Shown here: piece by piece, positions 37,576 to 49,339 of the stretch
How the letters are laid out: every line of letters starts with the position of its first letter
How positions within the stretch are numbered: position 1 is the stretch's first letter
Assembly (NCBI GenBank): GCA_050084515.1
Contig: CM114271.1
Location: 20,088,001-20,152,000, forward strand
Origin: Blasia pusilla
Taxonomy: Eukaryota; Marchantiophyta; Marchantiopsida; Blasiales
DNA: 64,000 bases
Direction: 5' to 3'
Made by a program: the position numbers and the translations under genes
Notes under the pieces: model-generated
Databases searched by the model: none
What the model saw: the letters and a program-made list of their open reading frames with translations, nothing else
Told to the model about the DNA's origin: nothing

Positions 37576-38400
37576 CTAATGAAATGCATTTAGGAAGTTT
37601 TTAAAAAATTCATAAATGTATTGGAATCTTCGATTGGAACGAAACCATATATATTCTTCTTTCAAAAAATTATCAAACGGACATTCTAAAAACTCTTAAC
37701 AAGTGGTCATCCCAAATACAATTCCATATTTTCACTTCTAAATCTAACATGGTATCTAAGTCTCCATCAGCTTGCCCTCTAACTCAGCGGCGTCTCCAGC
37801 AAAACGGAGGGGAAAAAAGCAGATGCTCCGAAAGCTCCGTCCATGGAACCAAGCAACTCCAACATGGATGGATGCATCACACTCGTGACAGCTGTGGCAG
37901 GAACCGCGACGGCTGCTAGAGGTACTGCGTTGCGTATGTACGATGCTTTACAACTTACACCTGACCACGGTAAGTGCAACCAGGTCACGGTTTGCTCGGG
38001 CTACGACCCCAAGTTCTCTCCATGCAAAACGGGCGTGATTAGCAAGTACGGTATCCTACCACTGATATACCTGACCTCGGTTATTAAGTCCGTGCGTCCT
38101 GCTAATCGTCTGCGAGACTGCGAGCATTCCGCCTGGCAGATCCCCCGGGTCCTTCCGTAGGTACAGCTGAGCGAAGGACTGCGATAATAAACTAGGGGAC
38201 GTACAGTTCAATTGGGACAGGTGACCTACTACAGTAATCGGATGTGGGAAGGCTGAGGTCTTCACGTAACTGGACTGAGAGAGCCTTTTACTTTTCCTAA
38301 ATGAGATGGTCCATATGACTCCCGATATTGTGGAGTCGGTTTTCTCTAAAAACAAATTTCCGAATGTAGAGCGCTTCACTCTGACGGGTGTAAGAGTTTT
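37576..38400 (+). other. Islet with an open plus-strand frame, unassigned
   Basis: A plus frame 37843-38160 (start MEPSNSNMDGCITLVTAVAG, later VTVCSGYDPKFSPCKTGV) stands in DNA of balanced composition between A+T-rich flanks. I do not recognise it. GTAAGT-like sites (CACGGTAAGTGC near 37970) could mark splicing, so it may be an exon or a captured gene fragment. Confidence 0.3.
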
Positions 38401-38814
38401 ATATTTATATTTATTTCAGTCGTAAAATGGATAATGGAATAAATTTAGTCAGTCAATTATTATCCCTCCCACATTTTAATATGTTTCCTCATTTGGGCCG
38501 TCATAAATGTAATCAAGACTAAATGCGTGCACTATGGCATACGAGTTTCATGTTTGTGATCTCTTGTTCCATTTTTCTGTGCAATCTTTTTAATGGCGCG
38601 TAAGTTTTGAAAATAAAATACTCATTGGGGTGATGGTACGTGAGATATTTAAAATTCCAAGTTTTCTTTTTTTAAATCGTTTCCAGAAAGAAAACAGTTC
38701 ATATCTCTTATTTTGAGGATTCTATCTTGGTTTTTTTTCATTGTGGATATTCCTTTCTAATTATGTATCCTTACTATTTTCCCTTATAAAATGGGGGATT
38801 TTATAGTCACAAAT

Positions 38815-38990
38815 ATTAGTTAGGCCGCTAAAGGGCTTGCAATGCTCGGCCCATCCCTTCATTCATAATTTCATTCTCTTTACCAATTTTCAGACCTTAC
38901 TACGGTGCCAAAAAGTATTTTGAGAGAATTTTAGTGACATGTGTCAAGCAGAAAATTGCATCTTCCAGTTAATATAAATATTTTTCTTAA
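38815..38990 (+). repeat. Dispersed repeat, copy 1
   Basis: Sequence from ATATTAGTTAGGCCGCTAAAGGG through TTAGTGACATGTGTCAAGCAGAAAATTGCATC to CAGTTAATATAAAT matches the pair of copies at 51.83-52.27 kb (TAATTAGGCCGTCAGGG, GACATGTATCAA, TTGCATCCTCAATTAGTATATA). No coding capacity; possibly a small non-autonomous element. Confidence 0.6.
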
Positions 38991-39360
38991 TATACTATAC
39001 GTTAGAGTTGGTAAAAACAGAAATTCTCTTCTCATCCTTTATTTTCTAGTCCTCTTACTTTTAAACTTTATTTCTCTTCACCTAGTCTATGGGGTCGCCT
39101 TTTTCTTTTCATTTGGAAACATTCCACTCCTGTCACCCTATTGGAAGACAAATTCCCCTTGGTTTTTTTTAGGAGTGGAGAATGAACATAAAGATTTTAT
39201 GAAAATGGAAAATAAGATGTTCAAAAATTGGAGAAGATAAAAGAAAAATTTCGTTCTAAAGAGGAAAATCAATAAGAGAAAACTTGAACATTAGTGGCTT
39301 TCATGTAGTATTTAGCGTCCCCATAATAACTACATTTTCTCATAAGGGAGAGTCAATGAG

Positions 39361-39804
39361 TGAGTGTGTCACACGTATTTTAGGATAGATCAATGAGATC
39401 TAGTGGAGAGCCTTCACATGTACTGCACGACAACCTCAAGAGCTCGATGATGACTTGTTGAGGCCATGGGTAACTTGAGATAGCAAGTTTCCCTTTCATC
39501 TCGGTTCATTTGGATTCATATAGATAACTTAATATTTTAGGTATATTTTCATATTGAGTATAATTGAATATCCACTTTGGGAAATCGCCCTTGACCCGCT
39601 ACACCATGTCAAGAGCCAAGGAGGTGACCTGCAAGCATAGGTTACCATGGAGAGAGCTTCAGAAAGGGAAGGGACTATACCTCCAAGAGAGAGCTTGAGA
39701 GCTCATTCTCTCTTTGTTGAACCCCTTGGCATGGGGCGGCGGAGGTATGGTCCTCCTTGCCTTGGTTGTGTAACCCAAGCCTCTCATTAAGAGAGTGGGT
39801 TTGG

Positions 39805-39853
<49 letters not shown>

Positions 39854-40030
39854 GAGTTATTCACATTGATGAGACCTTATTGATGGAGAGATCTACTTGA
39901 TTTATTTTAAATATTTTGGTACTTCTCGTATTTTTGTGTGGATTCCAAGAATTAACATGAGATCATGTGTGTTTGTATGTGCATTCGATGACAACGATGT
40001 ATGTTATATAGCGATATGTATGCGCACAAT
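39361..40030 (+). mobile_element. LTR fragment lacking its first terminal module
   Basis: Same family as the LTR at 56726-57498 (inverted). Shared blocks include TTTTAGGATAGATC, CAAGTTTCCCTTTC, CCTTGACCCGCTAC form, GCTTGAGAGCTCATTCTCTC and AACCCAAGCCTCTCATTA. The 3' module A' is present (TATTTTGGTACTTC, then ACAACGATGTATGTTATATAG, GCGCACAATA). The 5' module is absent. It contains an (AG)n tract at 39808-39857. No flanking coding region of this element is present, so it is a solo or truncated LTR. Confidence 0.75.
39808..39857. repeat. (AG)n microsatellite inside the LTR
   Basis: About 50 bases of AG repeats with one AGGG interruption, at the same LTR position as the 149-base tract at 4821-4969. 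Confidence 0.97.
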
Positions 40031-41430
40031 AACATGTACACGTCACTTATGCAAAAGTTTTTAGATCTACTTCTCCTTATTCTTGATTTTTTTTTTTGAA
40101 CTTTTATTGTATAGTTATATTTCATTTACTTGAAATTTTTATATTTAATTGTTAAATTAGGTGTGTTGAGTATTGGATGTATTTAGACAAATAAAGATGG
40201 TGTCCTCCAAGAATAATGTAGAAATTAAAAATTTGGAAAATTTATCCACATCATCAAGATGCATGAGAATCAATATGATGATATCATCAATCATTTTAAA
40301 ATGTTGTGTTTTGAGTCCTTATTTTTTAATTAAATAATTTTTAGTAGATGGAAATTGAGAAAGACATTATGGATATGAAATTTAGGGCCCAAATAGTTAG
40401 GGATAGTATGGGTTCTAGTATGAGTTGAGAATAACTCGTAATTAGGGATAGCTAGTTCACAAAATGGATTTTGGAAACTACTATTAATACCACTTAGATA
40501 GTTACAAATTTCAAACCTAACAAAAGATTTCTATGAATGCAAGGAATTGAAAGATCGAGTCACAAGATCTTAAACAATTTGTATATATGTATTATGAGTA
40601 TACTAAAACATATTAGGGAAAAAAAAATTTTAAAAATATTCTCAATATTTGTGAAGCGTGATCCAAGTTTTGTGATCAACCATACAATTACTTCATCCCT
40701 ATGTCTCTTAATTTATAATATTTGCAACATTAATTATATAAAGAGAATTATTATATATTCGGTCTATGCAAAAAGTCTCAAATTCCATTTCAACCTCTTG
40801 TTCCCTCTAATGAAGCATATGAATGTGCCTATTGCCAATCCTATATTACAGTATATACAAACTCCCGCTACCTTGTGATAAATTAGAAAGTACAATTTCA
40901 ACATTTTTTTTCAGATAAAAAGATATTTCTACGGAATTATAAGTATTTTATGCATGTTCTTATGAAAAATGTCTTTTCATCTAAATAAAAACATTAATTA
41001 TTTTTAAAAATTCTTATGTCTAGTTAAAAATATTTGAGAATTTCATACAAAGATAAGATTTTAATGAATATGAAGAAGAAAGAGTTCGTTATTACCTTAA
41101 TATATAGGGATTTGAGTGTATTAGGCACCACAAGTAATATCTATTATTGATTATAAAGTTATTTATTCAAGAAAACGTGCATTTTTCTAATGTACTTCAA
41201 GGTGCATTAGTTTTTATAACAGCGCACTTACGTTTATATGTGTCCCAATAGCTTGTAGTCGAATAATAATATATGGTGCAACCCGGTAAAGAGCTTTAGA
41301 TAATACAGACTCGTATATTTGGGTAGTGGGATTATATGTAGATAGTTAGAGTGACCTTTTGGACTCCCTTTTTGACATGTGTGTACAAGATACCAAGTAA
41401 CCAAGAGAGTCCCACTCCTAAGGAGGTATT
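40031..41430. other. A+T-rich stretch
   Basis: No gene recognised. Near 41330-41430, GTGGGATTATATGTAGATAG...GACATGTGTGTACAAGATACC resembles LTR text near 20.77-20.85 kb and may be an old LTR piece preceding the RT fragment to the right. Confidence 0.4.
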
Positions 41431-41439
41431 TGATACAAT

Positions 41440-42110
41440 TGATAATGCAAAAATATTGAGTTCTCTAAATCTATGTGTTGGCTATCATCAATTGCTCATC
41501 ATAGTGGAGGATAGGTAGAAAACATAGTTTCAGGGGTTGACGCTCATGGGAAGGTCCAATTGAGCTCTACAAATTGATGAACCATATTATGGCATGACTT
41601 GACTTTGCTTAATGCTACATTTATGCGATTGCAAGCTTTAGTGCGATAGTAGATAAGCACACAAACATCTCCACGCGGTTGAGAGGCTTACGACCCATGA
41701 CCTAAAGGTCCACTCAGGAAAGTGCATGCTATATATGTATTTTTGGATCACTATGTTTCTCCACCTGGTTTGGAAATGTAGTAAACGCGGTTGATGCTAT
41801 TGGATATATTCCATGCTCTATAGATATGAGTAAAGTTCACTCATTTATGGGATTGGAGAACCACTATCAACATTATGTCAAAGGATTTGGTACGATTATA
41901 AGGTCGTTGATTTTGCTAACAAGAGTGGACCAGAACTGGTAATAAGGTGTTGATAAGGATAAGGATTTTTAAGAGCTCGAGGTTAGATTTCCATCGACGT
42001 CTATTTTGAGTATTAGAGGGTGGATGTTCCAATTGCATATTGACGAGTGCATATTGGGACTTGGATCAATGTTGACCTAGCGGAATCATGAGGAAGGTGT
42101 TCTTGTGTGA
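41440..42110 (+). pseudogene. Decayed Ty3 reverse transcriptase / RNase H fragment
   Basis: Plus-strand translation across stops gives RT text similar to the 61 kb element: SSLNLCVGYHQLLI with FQGLTLMGRSN (compare SSLDLRAGYHQLPI). About 41835-41930 gives VHSFMGLENHYQHYVKGFG (compare VHAFMGLANFYRRYVKGFS). About 42030-42080 gives LHIDECILGLGSMLT, the RNase H start. Same family by this similarity; not functional. The plus orientation is opposite to the elements at 57-64 kb. Confidence 0.75.
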
Positions 42111-42640
42111 AGGTTCGGAGTAATGCCTGTATGAACCTATCATGTTCTTGTTTTGAGGATTTTCTTTTTAAGGATATTATGGAACACGTGTCATACTCTG
42201 AAGGTGTCGCCATTTAAAAAATGCTCCTAAAATTAGAGTATAGATGAGGATATCCCTTCACAATGGTGAGATGATTTCATGATACACATCCCGTCATGAT
42301 GCCAATGGCTTCAAAGTAAATCCTTGTAAATAGAGTTAAAACATATAAATTATAGTATACTTATAGAATGAACGAGGTGAAGAAAGGATGGCTTTATAGT
42401 TCCAAAATAACAAAGATGAAACGGTTGAGGTTTTTCTTAAATAGTCTCCTAATTTCTGGTCACATATTTGAAATGGCTAAAAGTTTTCCAACCAGGAACC
42501 CTATGAGAAGAGAACTAATTCTGAAAACTAATCTAATTAAAATAACCACTTAAAGATCATTCCGAAAATATAAAGAATAGGAATACTTTTGATTTAGAAA
42601 AATACATATTTAGAAAACCTCTTATTTTTTATATAATTAT
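42111..42640. other. A+T-rich stretch
   Basis: No gene recognised beyond possible further decayed retrotransposon text. Confidence 0.4.
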
Positions 42641-43160
42641 TTTATTATGCAAATGCCTAGAAACAACAGAACGTCGATCATTGTCGGTGATCATATCCCT
42701 CCGTGCCGGCGACGCTTCGGTACCACTGGATTGCTGCGCGGAGGACGGCTATCTCCTAAGGGCCGGTCATCTCAGTCCCGATTCCCTACGGGGAACGTCG
42801 GCGGCGGTGTAGCCGAATTGGTGCGACGTGGCACTACTGCGCCAGTCGGAGAGTATGCAGGAGCCTCTGTGGCTGTAGGTCTACATGTGATTAGCGAAAT
42901 AGAGGACAGCGAGACAAAAGGAGTTGGTTTTCTTTTCCTTTTCCTAAGAAGCAAGACAAAGGAGTTGGTTTTCTTTTCCATTTTCTTTTAGTTTTCTTTT
43001 CTTTCCAGAGAACGAAGCGATTCGTTCCCGGGCGGTTGGAAAGAAGCCACGCTGTAATATTTTTAAAGAGCACGCAAAGCACGATCTCCCAACTTGATAT
43101 TAGTGGCCCGAGCATCCTCTCGGGTGTCGCGATTAGCCTTTCAATTTTTCTTTTGGCGGT
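42641..43160 (+). other. G+C-rich islet, unassigned
   Basis: A plus frame (42647-42991) begins in C+G-rich DNA and ends in poly-pyrimidine text; the passage TTGGTTTTCTTTTCC is duplicated (about 42925 and 42966). No domain recognised. Composition contrasts strongly with flanks, so an organelle-derived or captured segment is possible, but I cannot name a source. Confidence 0.3.
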
Positions 43161-44882
43161 GAGAATATCATGGGGAATTAAATCGAAAATTAAAAAAATA
43201 CTGTTTTGATGTCATCCCATGGTATAGTAAGTAGTTCAGTAGTAGTACTCCACTTCCTAACGACGTCCCAACGCTCCACATCGTGGTAACCTCGTATGCA
43301 GGACAACGAAAACGTGCATCGGTGGCAATACTATACCCGTATTTATTTGTTTACTTCGCTACTTATCTCTGAGTTGTTGCGGAGTGACTCTCCTCCGATG
43401 ACGACGACGAAATATGCGTGCACATGACGGCCAAGTAGTACGTATCGTCTATGCTCGTAGTAATTACAATATTATTATCACCGAAATGCTGTAGTATTCA
43501 ACTATTATTCATTTCCTTCCAGCATCCACATTTCGGGCGGTATCGAAGTCCTAAACGTGTCGAGAATTGAGTACCCTCCTTCCTTCCGTTCCGCCGCTCG
43601 TTTGTTATTTATTCGCTCCACCAAAATGCGGAGAGGAAATGCTTAGGACTTGTCCGCCGGAATGTGCGAGGGACTGGCATGGTATCCGAAACCGCTCTTT
43701 CTCTCTTCGCCTTCGCTTTCGTTCGCTCTCTCTGTTGTGTCTCATTTCGAAACGGGTGAAAAAGTAAGTGTCGGATCGCTTTATAGTCTGTCCGCGAGCG
43801 GTGGATAAAGTTTGAAACACCTTCGAGAATGGTCCCCCGGTATTCCGTACTCGGAGGGAAACTACCACCGTCTCCCGGTCCGGACTGCATTTTGTCTCGG
43901 AACAAAGAAAATTCGGTGAGTGCGAAACTCGAAAAAACATTTCTAGTTATTTCGGCGAGCTTTGGTATGAGATGTGTTTTGGATTCTCCGTATTTGAAGG
44001 GTATGTTATTTGTATTTTCATATTTACGGAGATTACATGCTGTCTCCGTTTTAAATTCTTGCTTCTTTCCCCGCTCTATCTCCTTGTTAGAATATGTCCA
44101 TGTGTCCTACATGACGTCTCCTTCACCCTTAGATATCAGCATGACGGACTATATTACGACGCATGTGCGGCCCTTGCCTTCACATCCCTTGTGCGAGTTT
44201 GTTTGTTGTCTTCGGGTCTCTCGCTCCACTCTTTGTTGCAATTGTGCCCCTTTTTAGGGTTTTGAGTTTTATAATGGAGTTCGGAAACATGATTACACTG
44301 CGAACAATCGGGAGTAACACAACACGAATCGGATTCCGATTCGTGTAACACAACGAAATCTTGAGTAACACGGCGCCCCATATATTTGGAGGGTCGGAGA
44401 ACACTTCCAAAGTTCGGAGAACACGAATCGGGACACGGCTAAAGAAGACCTTTAGCCTAGGAATAACATTGTGGATATTATTCCGTATTAATGAGGGAAT
44501 TAATACTAGCACGGATGCTAACATCCGACCATTAAAAACTCATATCCTAGGGTCGAGAACGTGCATAATAACTTGCATTCTACAGGTTTTGCACTTGGAG
44601 TCGACTTCTTGTTGGGGTCGTAATGACCATCCTACTCGCTTTACCTTAAGATCTTATTACGTTCGAATGTATTTTTCATCCTACTTTGAGATACTCACTC
44701 TTTGCAAGGAGATACTCATTCTCTATGGGCCTTCAAAAAAAAAAAAAAAAAAAAACACCAAATCTCCTCAATGAGAACCCGGAACAAAAATTAAGATGTG
44801 AAGGTGCGTTTCGAATGCGATGTCAATATCACATATGTGGAAGGGGTCCCATAAGCCAAATAGGCTTCTCGTGGACTATAAG

Positions 44883-44885
<3 letters not shown>
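43161..44885. other. Mixed-composition stretch, unassigned
   Basis: Includes short inverted text AACACGAATCGGATTCCGATTCGTGT (44320-44345), a 13-base-arm palindrome, and a poly(A) run near 44734-44753. Open frames on both strands show no domain. Confidence 0.35.

Positions 44886-44886
<1 letters not shown>

Positions 44887-44970
<84 letters not shown>
44887..44970. repeat. (CT)n microsatellite, about 42 units
   Basis: 84 bases of uninterrupted CT dinucleotides. Unlike the tracts at 4.8 and 39.8 kb, I could not match its flanks to the LTR family. Confidence 0.98.
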
Positions 44971-44973
<3 letters not shown>

Positions 44974-46413
44974 ATTTAAGAGAGAGATCCTTGAAGCAGG
45001 TAGAGCGCCCAATAATCTTCGTATGATATAGGGCAAGGGATTCTACATTTATCTTGGCCTAAGAAATTAACTTGCTCCTGAGGATATCCTAGGAGTTGAG
45101 AGTAAAGATCCTTATGAGGTTTAAAACTTAGTGGATTCTTCAACGGTTCACTTCCCATGGAGTTGAATAACCTTCATAACACCTTCAAAACGAAACCAAG
45201 CCTACCACTTTTGTATTCTCCTCCGGTTGACATCTACATCTTCGTTCCCTCTTAGAGGAGTATTAATACTAAGAAAGGAATGAGCGGAACTCATGCGATC
45301 TCCACATGACTAATGTGTAGATCTCAAGACGTTCACCATCTGAAGAATCTTGAGTTATTTGCATAGTGATGAATCTATCGATCTCACGTATACGAGATTG
45401 GAAAATCAAGATACAGATATGATGCTCACGGTCTGAAAATGGCAAGTTTTCCAGATAGGGTAGTGCTCTAGGAGTGGGGTTAGATAATGAATTATAGAAT
45501 GTAGAGGGATATTAGGAATCAGAAATGCGGGTCTTCAACTATAACCTCTTATCGGTTGTGAAATATGCAGGCTCTACTAATAGCTACGTCAAACCTATAT
45601 TGATGATAGGACCTTAAGAGAGAATATTTGCTTCCACTAGTGTGTTCTCCTCCTCTATCGTATTGTGTGGGTGATGTTCCTTCTCCCTCCATCTAGCGGA
45701 GTAATGACATCTCGCCATTTTGACTTAGAGTTTAGGGTTCCAACTTCTATTCATGACTATTTTTAGTTGTCCTGTGAATACGTCAGGAATGATCTTGCTA
45801 TTGCTACTGCGGAAGAAATGTGAATGTGCAAAACGCTCGACTTTCGTCCATGGAATAGAGCAAGAGTTGTGCACATCGTGCACGACAATGGAAGGGTAAA
45901 TGAGTGAATGATTTATCCATATTATTGGCCCTTCTATTTTTGTCCTTATTGTAAACGACTCCTACTTCCTAAACTATTGTTTTTTCGGCAACGACTCACT
46001 TTTTGAAAGTTCTCGAATAATGCTTTCTCTCAAATGTATTTGTGCAGGTACCTTAAGTTCCTAGCGCCCCATCCATACAAGGTAGACCAATTCTAAATAT
46101 TTTTTTTATAGTCCATTGATGCACACCCTACCTTTCTATGTATGTTCCTTGATTTGTTTACCTTTCAAGTACTATCGTAGTAGTTTGTATATTTCCGTTC
46201 CTTATATTCCATTTGCATTCCTTACCTTAGATGGCTGAGAAACTATAAGTTTTCCCTTATCCATCGATTTTTGCTCTTCAACTACTAGTCATACTCTGCT
46301 TTTCATTTTTGTGGTAACTTATCTACGTTGCAAAACTAGCGTAATCATGTACCTACCTACCTACCTACCTATCCATATAGAGTTATTAGTTCTAAGATAC
46401 TATATTTTTTGTT
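44971..46413. other. Intergenic stretch before the Helitron coding remnant
   Basis: No gene recognised; (CCTA)5 microsatellite at 46351-46371. The 5' terminus of the Helitron (TC end) should lie here or slightly to the right, but it has no reliable signature I can see. Confidence 0.4.
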
Positions 46414-46921
46414 ATGCCTCCAACTCATAGCCATAGGGTGAGATCTACATTGTCCTTGCCACCTTCCTGCACTCTTAAGTGTCCCTCTCACAAGAGGCTA
46501 TGTCCATTGTGTGCTTCTTCAATTATACTTAGCAAGAGTAGTCTATCCTCATTTACAGAACAAGCCAAGGAAAGAAATTGTGCAAGACAAAAAAGTTCAT
46601 GCAGTCCTGATAGCTAACAATGGCCCCTTATTGACCAATTACACTTGACTTGGGATCTTTTATGCCAAGTATTCATAAAGCAAATGCAGTGTTGCGTTTA
46701 TTGTGTTACTCTCATCTTTTTCAGCCCTCGTGCTAAAATGTAAGTTCTAGCGAGTATCCACTATATGCATTGTGCAATGGTTTTCTCCTCCCTTACATAA
46801 TGCTTAGACCTAATGAGTTTTATGTATGTCACTTGTATAGTAATACTGAACCTCGGACAACTTTCAACGTGTACATAACTCCATCCTATATAAGGAAAAT
46901 CCTAGAAGCCAACTCAATCCC

Positions 46922-48110
46922 TTGCACCCCAAGTTACTTTCCTTAGTTGATTCAAGGATTGGTATACAAAACAAGTTTAATGGCTTTCACAAAGATTTCT
47001 TTAATGCTAAATCCCTCCTTCATTCTCCATTAATTCAATGGAACCTTGGTAGTATGAAATTCCATGAAGCTCAATCTAGTGTTCATCACATTACGAAGGT
47101 ATTTATAGCAAATCTTTGCTTAAACGCCTTGTACAAGGAGTATAAAGCCCTTCTTGAGCTACCAAATCCCTTTGCAAGCTTGGTAGTTCTCCTTGATAGT
47201 GTTGTGCAAACCATACTCAAGGATTCCCAACAGAAAGGTTAAATTACACATAGTATGAACCACAATCCATATCGACGTGAGTTGAACATCATCCATGATG
47301 TTGCATACTCATTGCCAACAAGTAGGCCCAAGTCTTTTGATATATTTGACAATCGGTCCATCTTAATGTGTAATGAAGCCAACTATAGAGAGAGCTTGTT
47401 AACTGATTCTACTTAGGCACCTTTAGACATAAGATTAACCATTGAAACTTGGTTCTTTCCATTCCTTTTTCCTTACATGCAAGGCTTCTTTACAAGAACA
47501 GTCCCTTTCTTTGAGTATATGAGAGTTAGATCTAGGAATTTATTCAGTTTTTTCTCCCTATACAAACCATGCTCTTTGATTATGCATCAAATCCACCAAT
47601 CTATCTCACTCTGTTCATTATCAAGGACATTCATTTTGAATCAAGATCTTGTTAGGTTACGCAAAGAAAAGCAAGAACTAGCCGAGGAAGACTTGTACTA
47701 CCACTTATCTAAGCATTCCTTCAGCCCTCAACTCCCTGATAGTCCTTCTAAGCATGGGCATTACTTAAAATATCTCAAGGCAATGGTACAAAAATGGGGT
47801 ATGCCTCACTTCTTTTTAACTCTTACTTGTGATGAAGTTTCATGCACATGTTGGGGTGAGTTTAATCACATTGATGGATTAATACTTAAATTTAACCCCA
47901 ACTTCACTTGGAGGGACGCACTTGCTAAATGTGCACAAGTATTCCATATACTCTTACACATATTTCTTGCCCAATTCATATTCTATGGATCACGGTTCCT
48001 TGTTAAAGTTATAGATTATGTCCTTAAATATGAACTCTAAGTCTCGGGTAGTTTGCATTACCATATGATCCTTTGAGTTCAAGATAGTGATATTGATACA
48101 TTATTTTAGA
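46922..48110 (+). pseudogene. Helitron Rep nuclease region
   Basis: 46922-47242 encodes a conserved N-terminal segment (SSVHHITKVFIANLCLNAL). Across a gap, text continues with NPYRRELNIIHDVAYSLPTS and ETWFFPFLFPYMQGFF. 47477-48040 encodes EYMRVRSRNLFS, DLVRLRKEKQELAEEDLYYH and WGMPHFFLTLTCDE, the Helitron helicase-like domain. An in-frame TAA after YEL (48037-48039) is followed by GSLHYHMIL: H-Y-H at 48056-48064 is the HUH metal-binding motif of rolling-circle Rep proteins, which nick and join single-stranded DNA. The catalytic Tyr region downstream is too decayed to identify. Confidence 0.82.
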
Positions 48111-48614
48111 GATATACACCTACATTCCATACCATACCAATAAAAATTTTTCATCTAAGCTACCTGCCAAAATATCTAATCATTGTTGAATAGTTACGCC
48201 ACACATAAGCAGTTCCACGAATGTAAGGCCTAGGATAATGTATGTATTATCTACGAAAGGATAACGTCCTTACTACCATCTTGGATTCCCTACTCATATC
48301 AACACCTCTATTCTTCATTGCGTTGACCCAAGAACAATGCGATGGGTTTGCTATAGACCCTCACACAAACACGGGATGAAAGGTTTTTTTATTCATGTGT
48401 TCATGAATGTAATAACCTTTCATCTTGTCATTCTTCTCATTTGGGGGGCTCACATGAAAGGATCGTGATCCTAATTGCCCAAATTTTTTGGTTGATATTG
48501 GTAGTGATATCGTAGTTTTGTTTGAATCTAGAGCAAACGTCGGCCCTTCCACAAGATCAAAAAAGTCAAAGGAAAGGAAGGGAAAAGAGATACAACTTGC
48601 AGTATACTTGATAA

Positions 48615-49215
48615 TTGTACTTGCTGAAAAATGCCCTTAAATCTGATCCAATTGGTGCATTGGACATTGACATTGAGTTCACTCGCTACCTTGGACTTGA
48701 AGGTCTAGATAAATTAAGACTTAAGCTTGTCTCTGGGATAGTACTCAATCACTCTATTTCTAGTGCTGAAAGTGCTCTCACCTTTATGCAAATTCCTATT
48801 ATCTTCCGTTTCCAAGGTGTCAAGTACGTTGATTCCAACCCACCTACTTGTAGAACTTCCTTGTACAAGAATGCATCAATACCATGCATACATCCAACAA
48901 CTCTGTACTATAATAGGCCTGCTTTCTAGAAAACCTCACCTTTGTCCAATATTGGACCCAAAATGAGATATTCAAAACTTGCCCAAAAGATATGATTGAC
49001 AAAGTTGTGGCAAAAGATTCTTTGGGTAATTTTGTATGCACATCACATTGGCTTGTTAGGTTTACACACTTCCATCCACTTCACCAATGGATTGGGTTCT
49101 TCTATAGTATTTTTTTGCAGTCTTCTACATTCAAATGTGAGAATTCCCTACAATGATCATCTTCTCCTCAATGGACATACTTATGGAGTCATGGACATAC
49201 AACTGAAATTATAGC
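48615..49215 (+). pseudogene. Helitron central region between Rep and helicase
   Basis: 48615-48929 encodes MYLLKNALKSDPIGALDIDI, YLGLEGLDKLRLKLVSGIVL and STLYYNRPAF-like text. With a frameshift the frame continues to about 49.2 kb. This is the block that precedes the helicase in plant Helitron proteins. Several disruptions are present. Confidence 0.65.
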
Positions 49216-49339
49216 AAAGGAGAATTCTATCCTTTTGCCTTATCTTTGCGTTGATCTCCATCATCTTCTTGACTTCACTGAACTTGTATCTCTAGACCCA
49301 ATATTTTTTGCTACTATGACACCTCTACACCCAGACTTT

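Noticed and set aside
42641-43160. Naming this islet mitochondrial or plastid DNA
   Set aside because: Composition is suggestive only; I recognise no organelle gene in it.
44686-45026. Ser-Leu repeat frames
   Set aside because: Translation of the (CT)n tract at 44887-44970.
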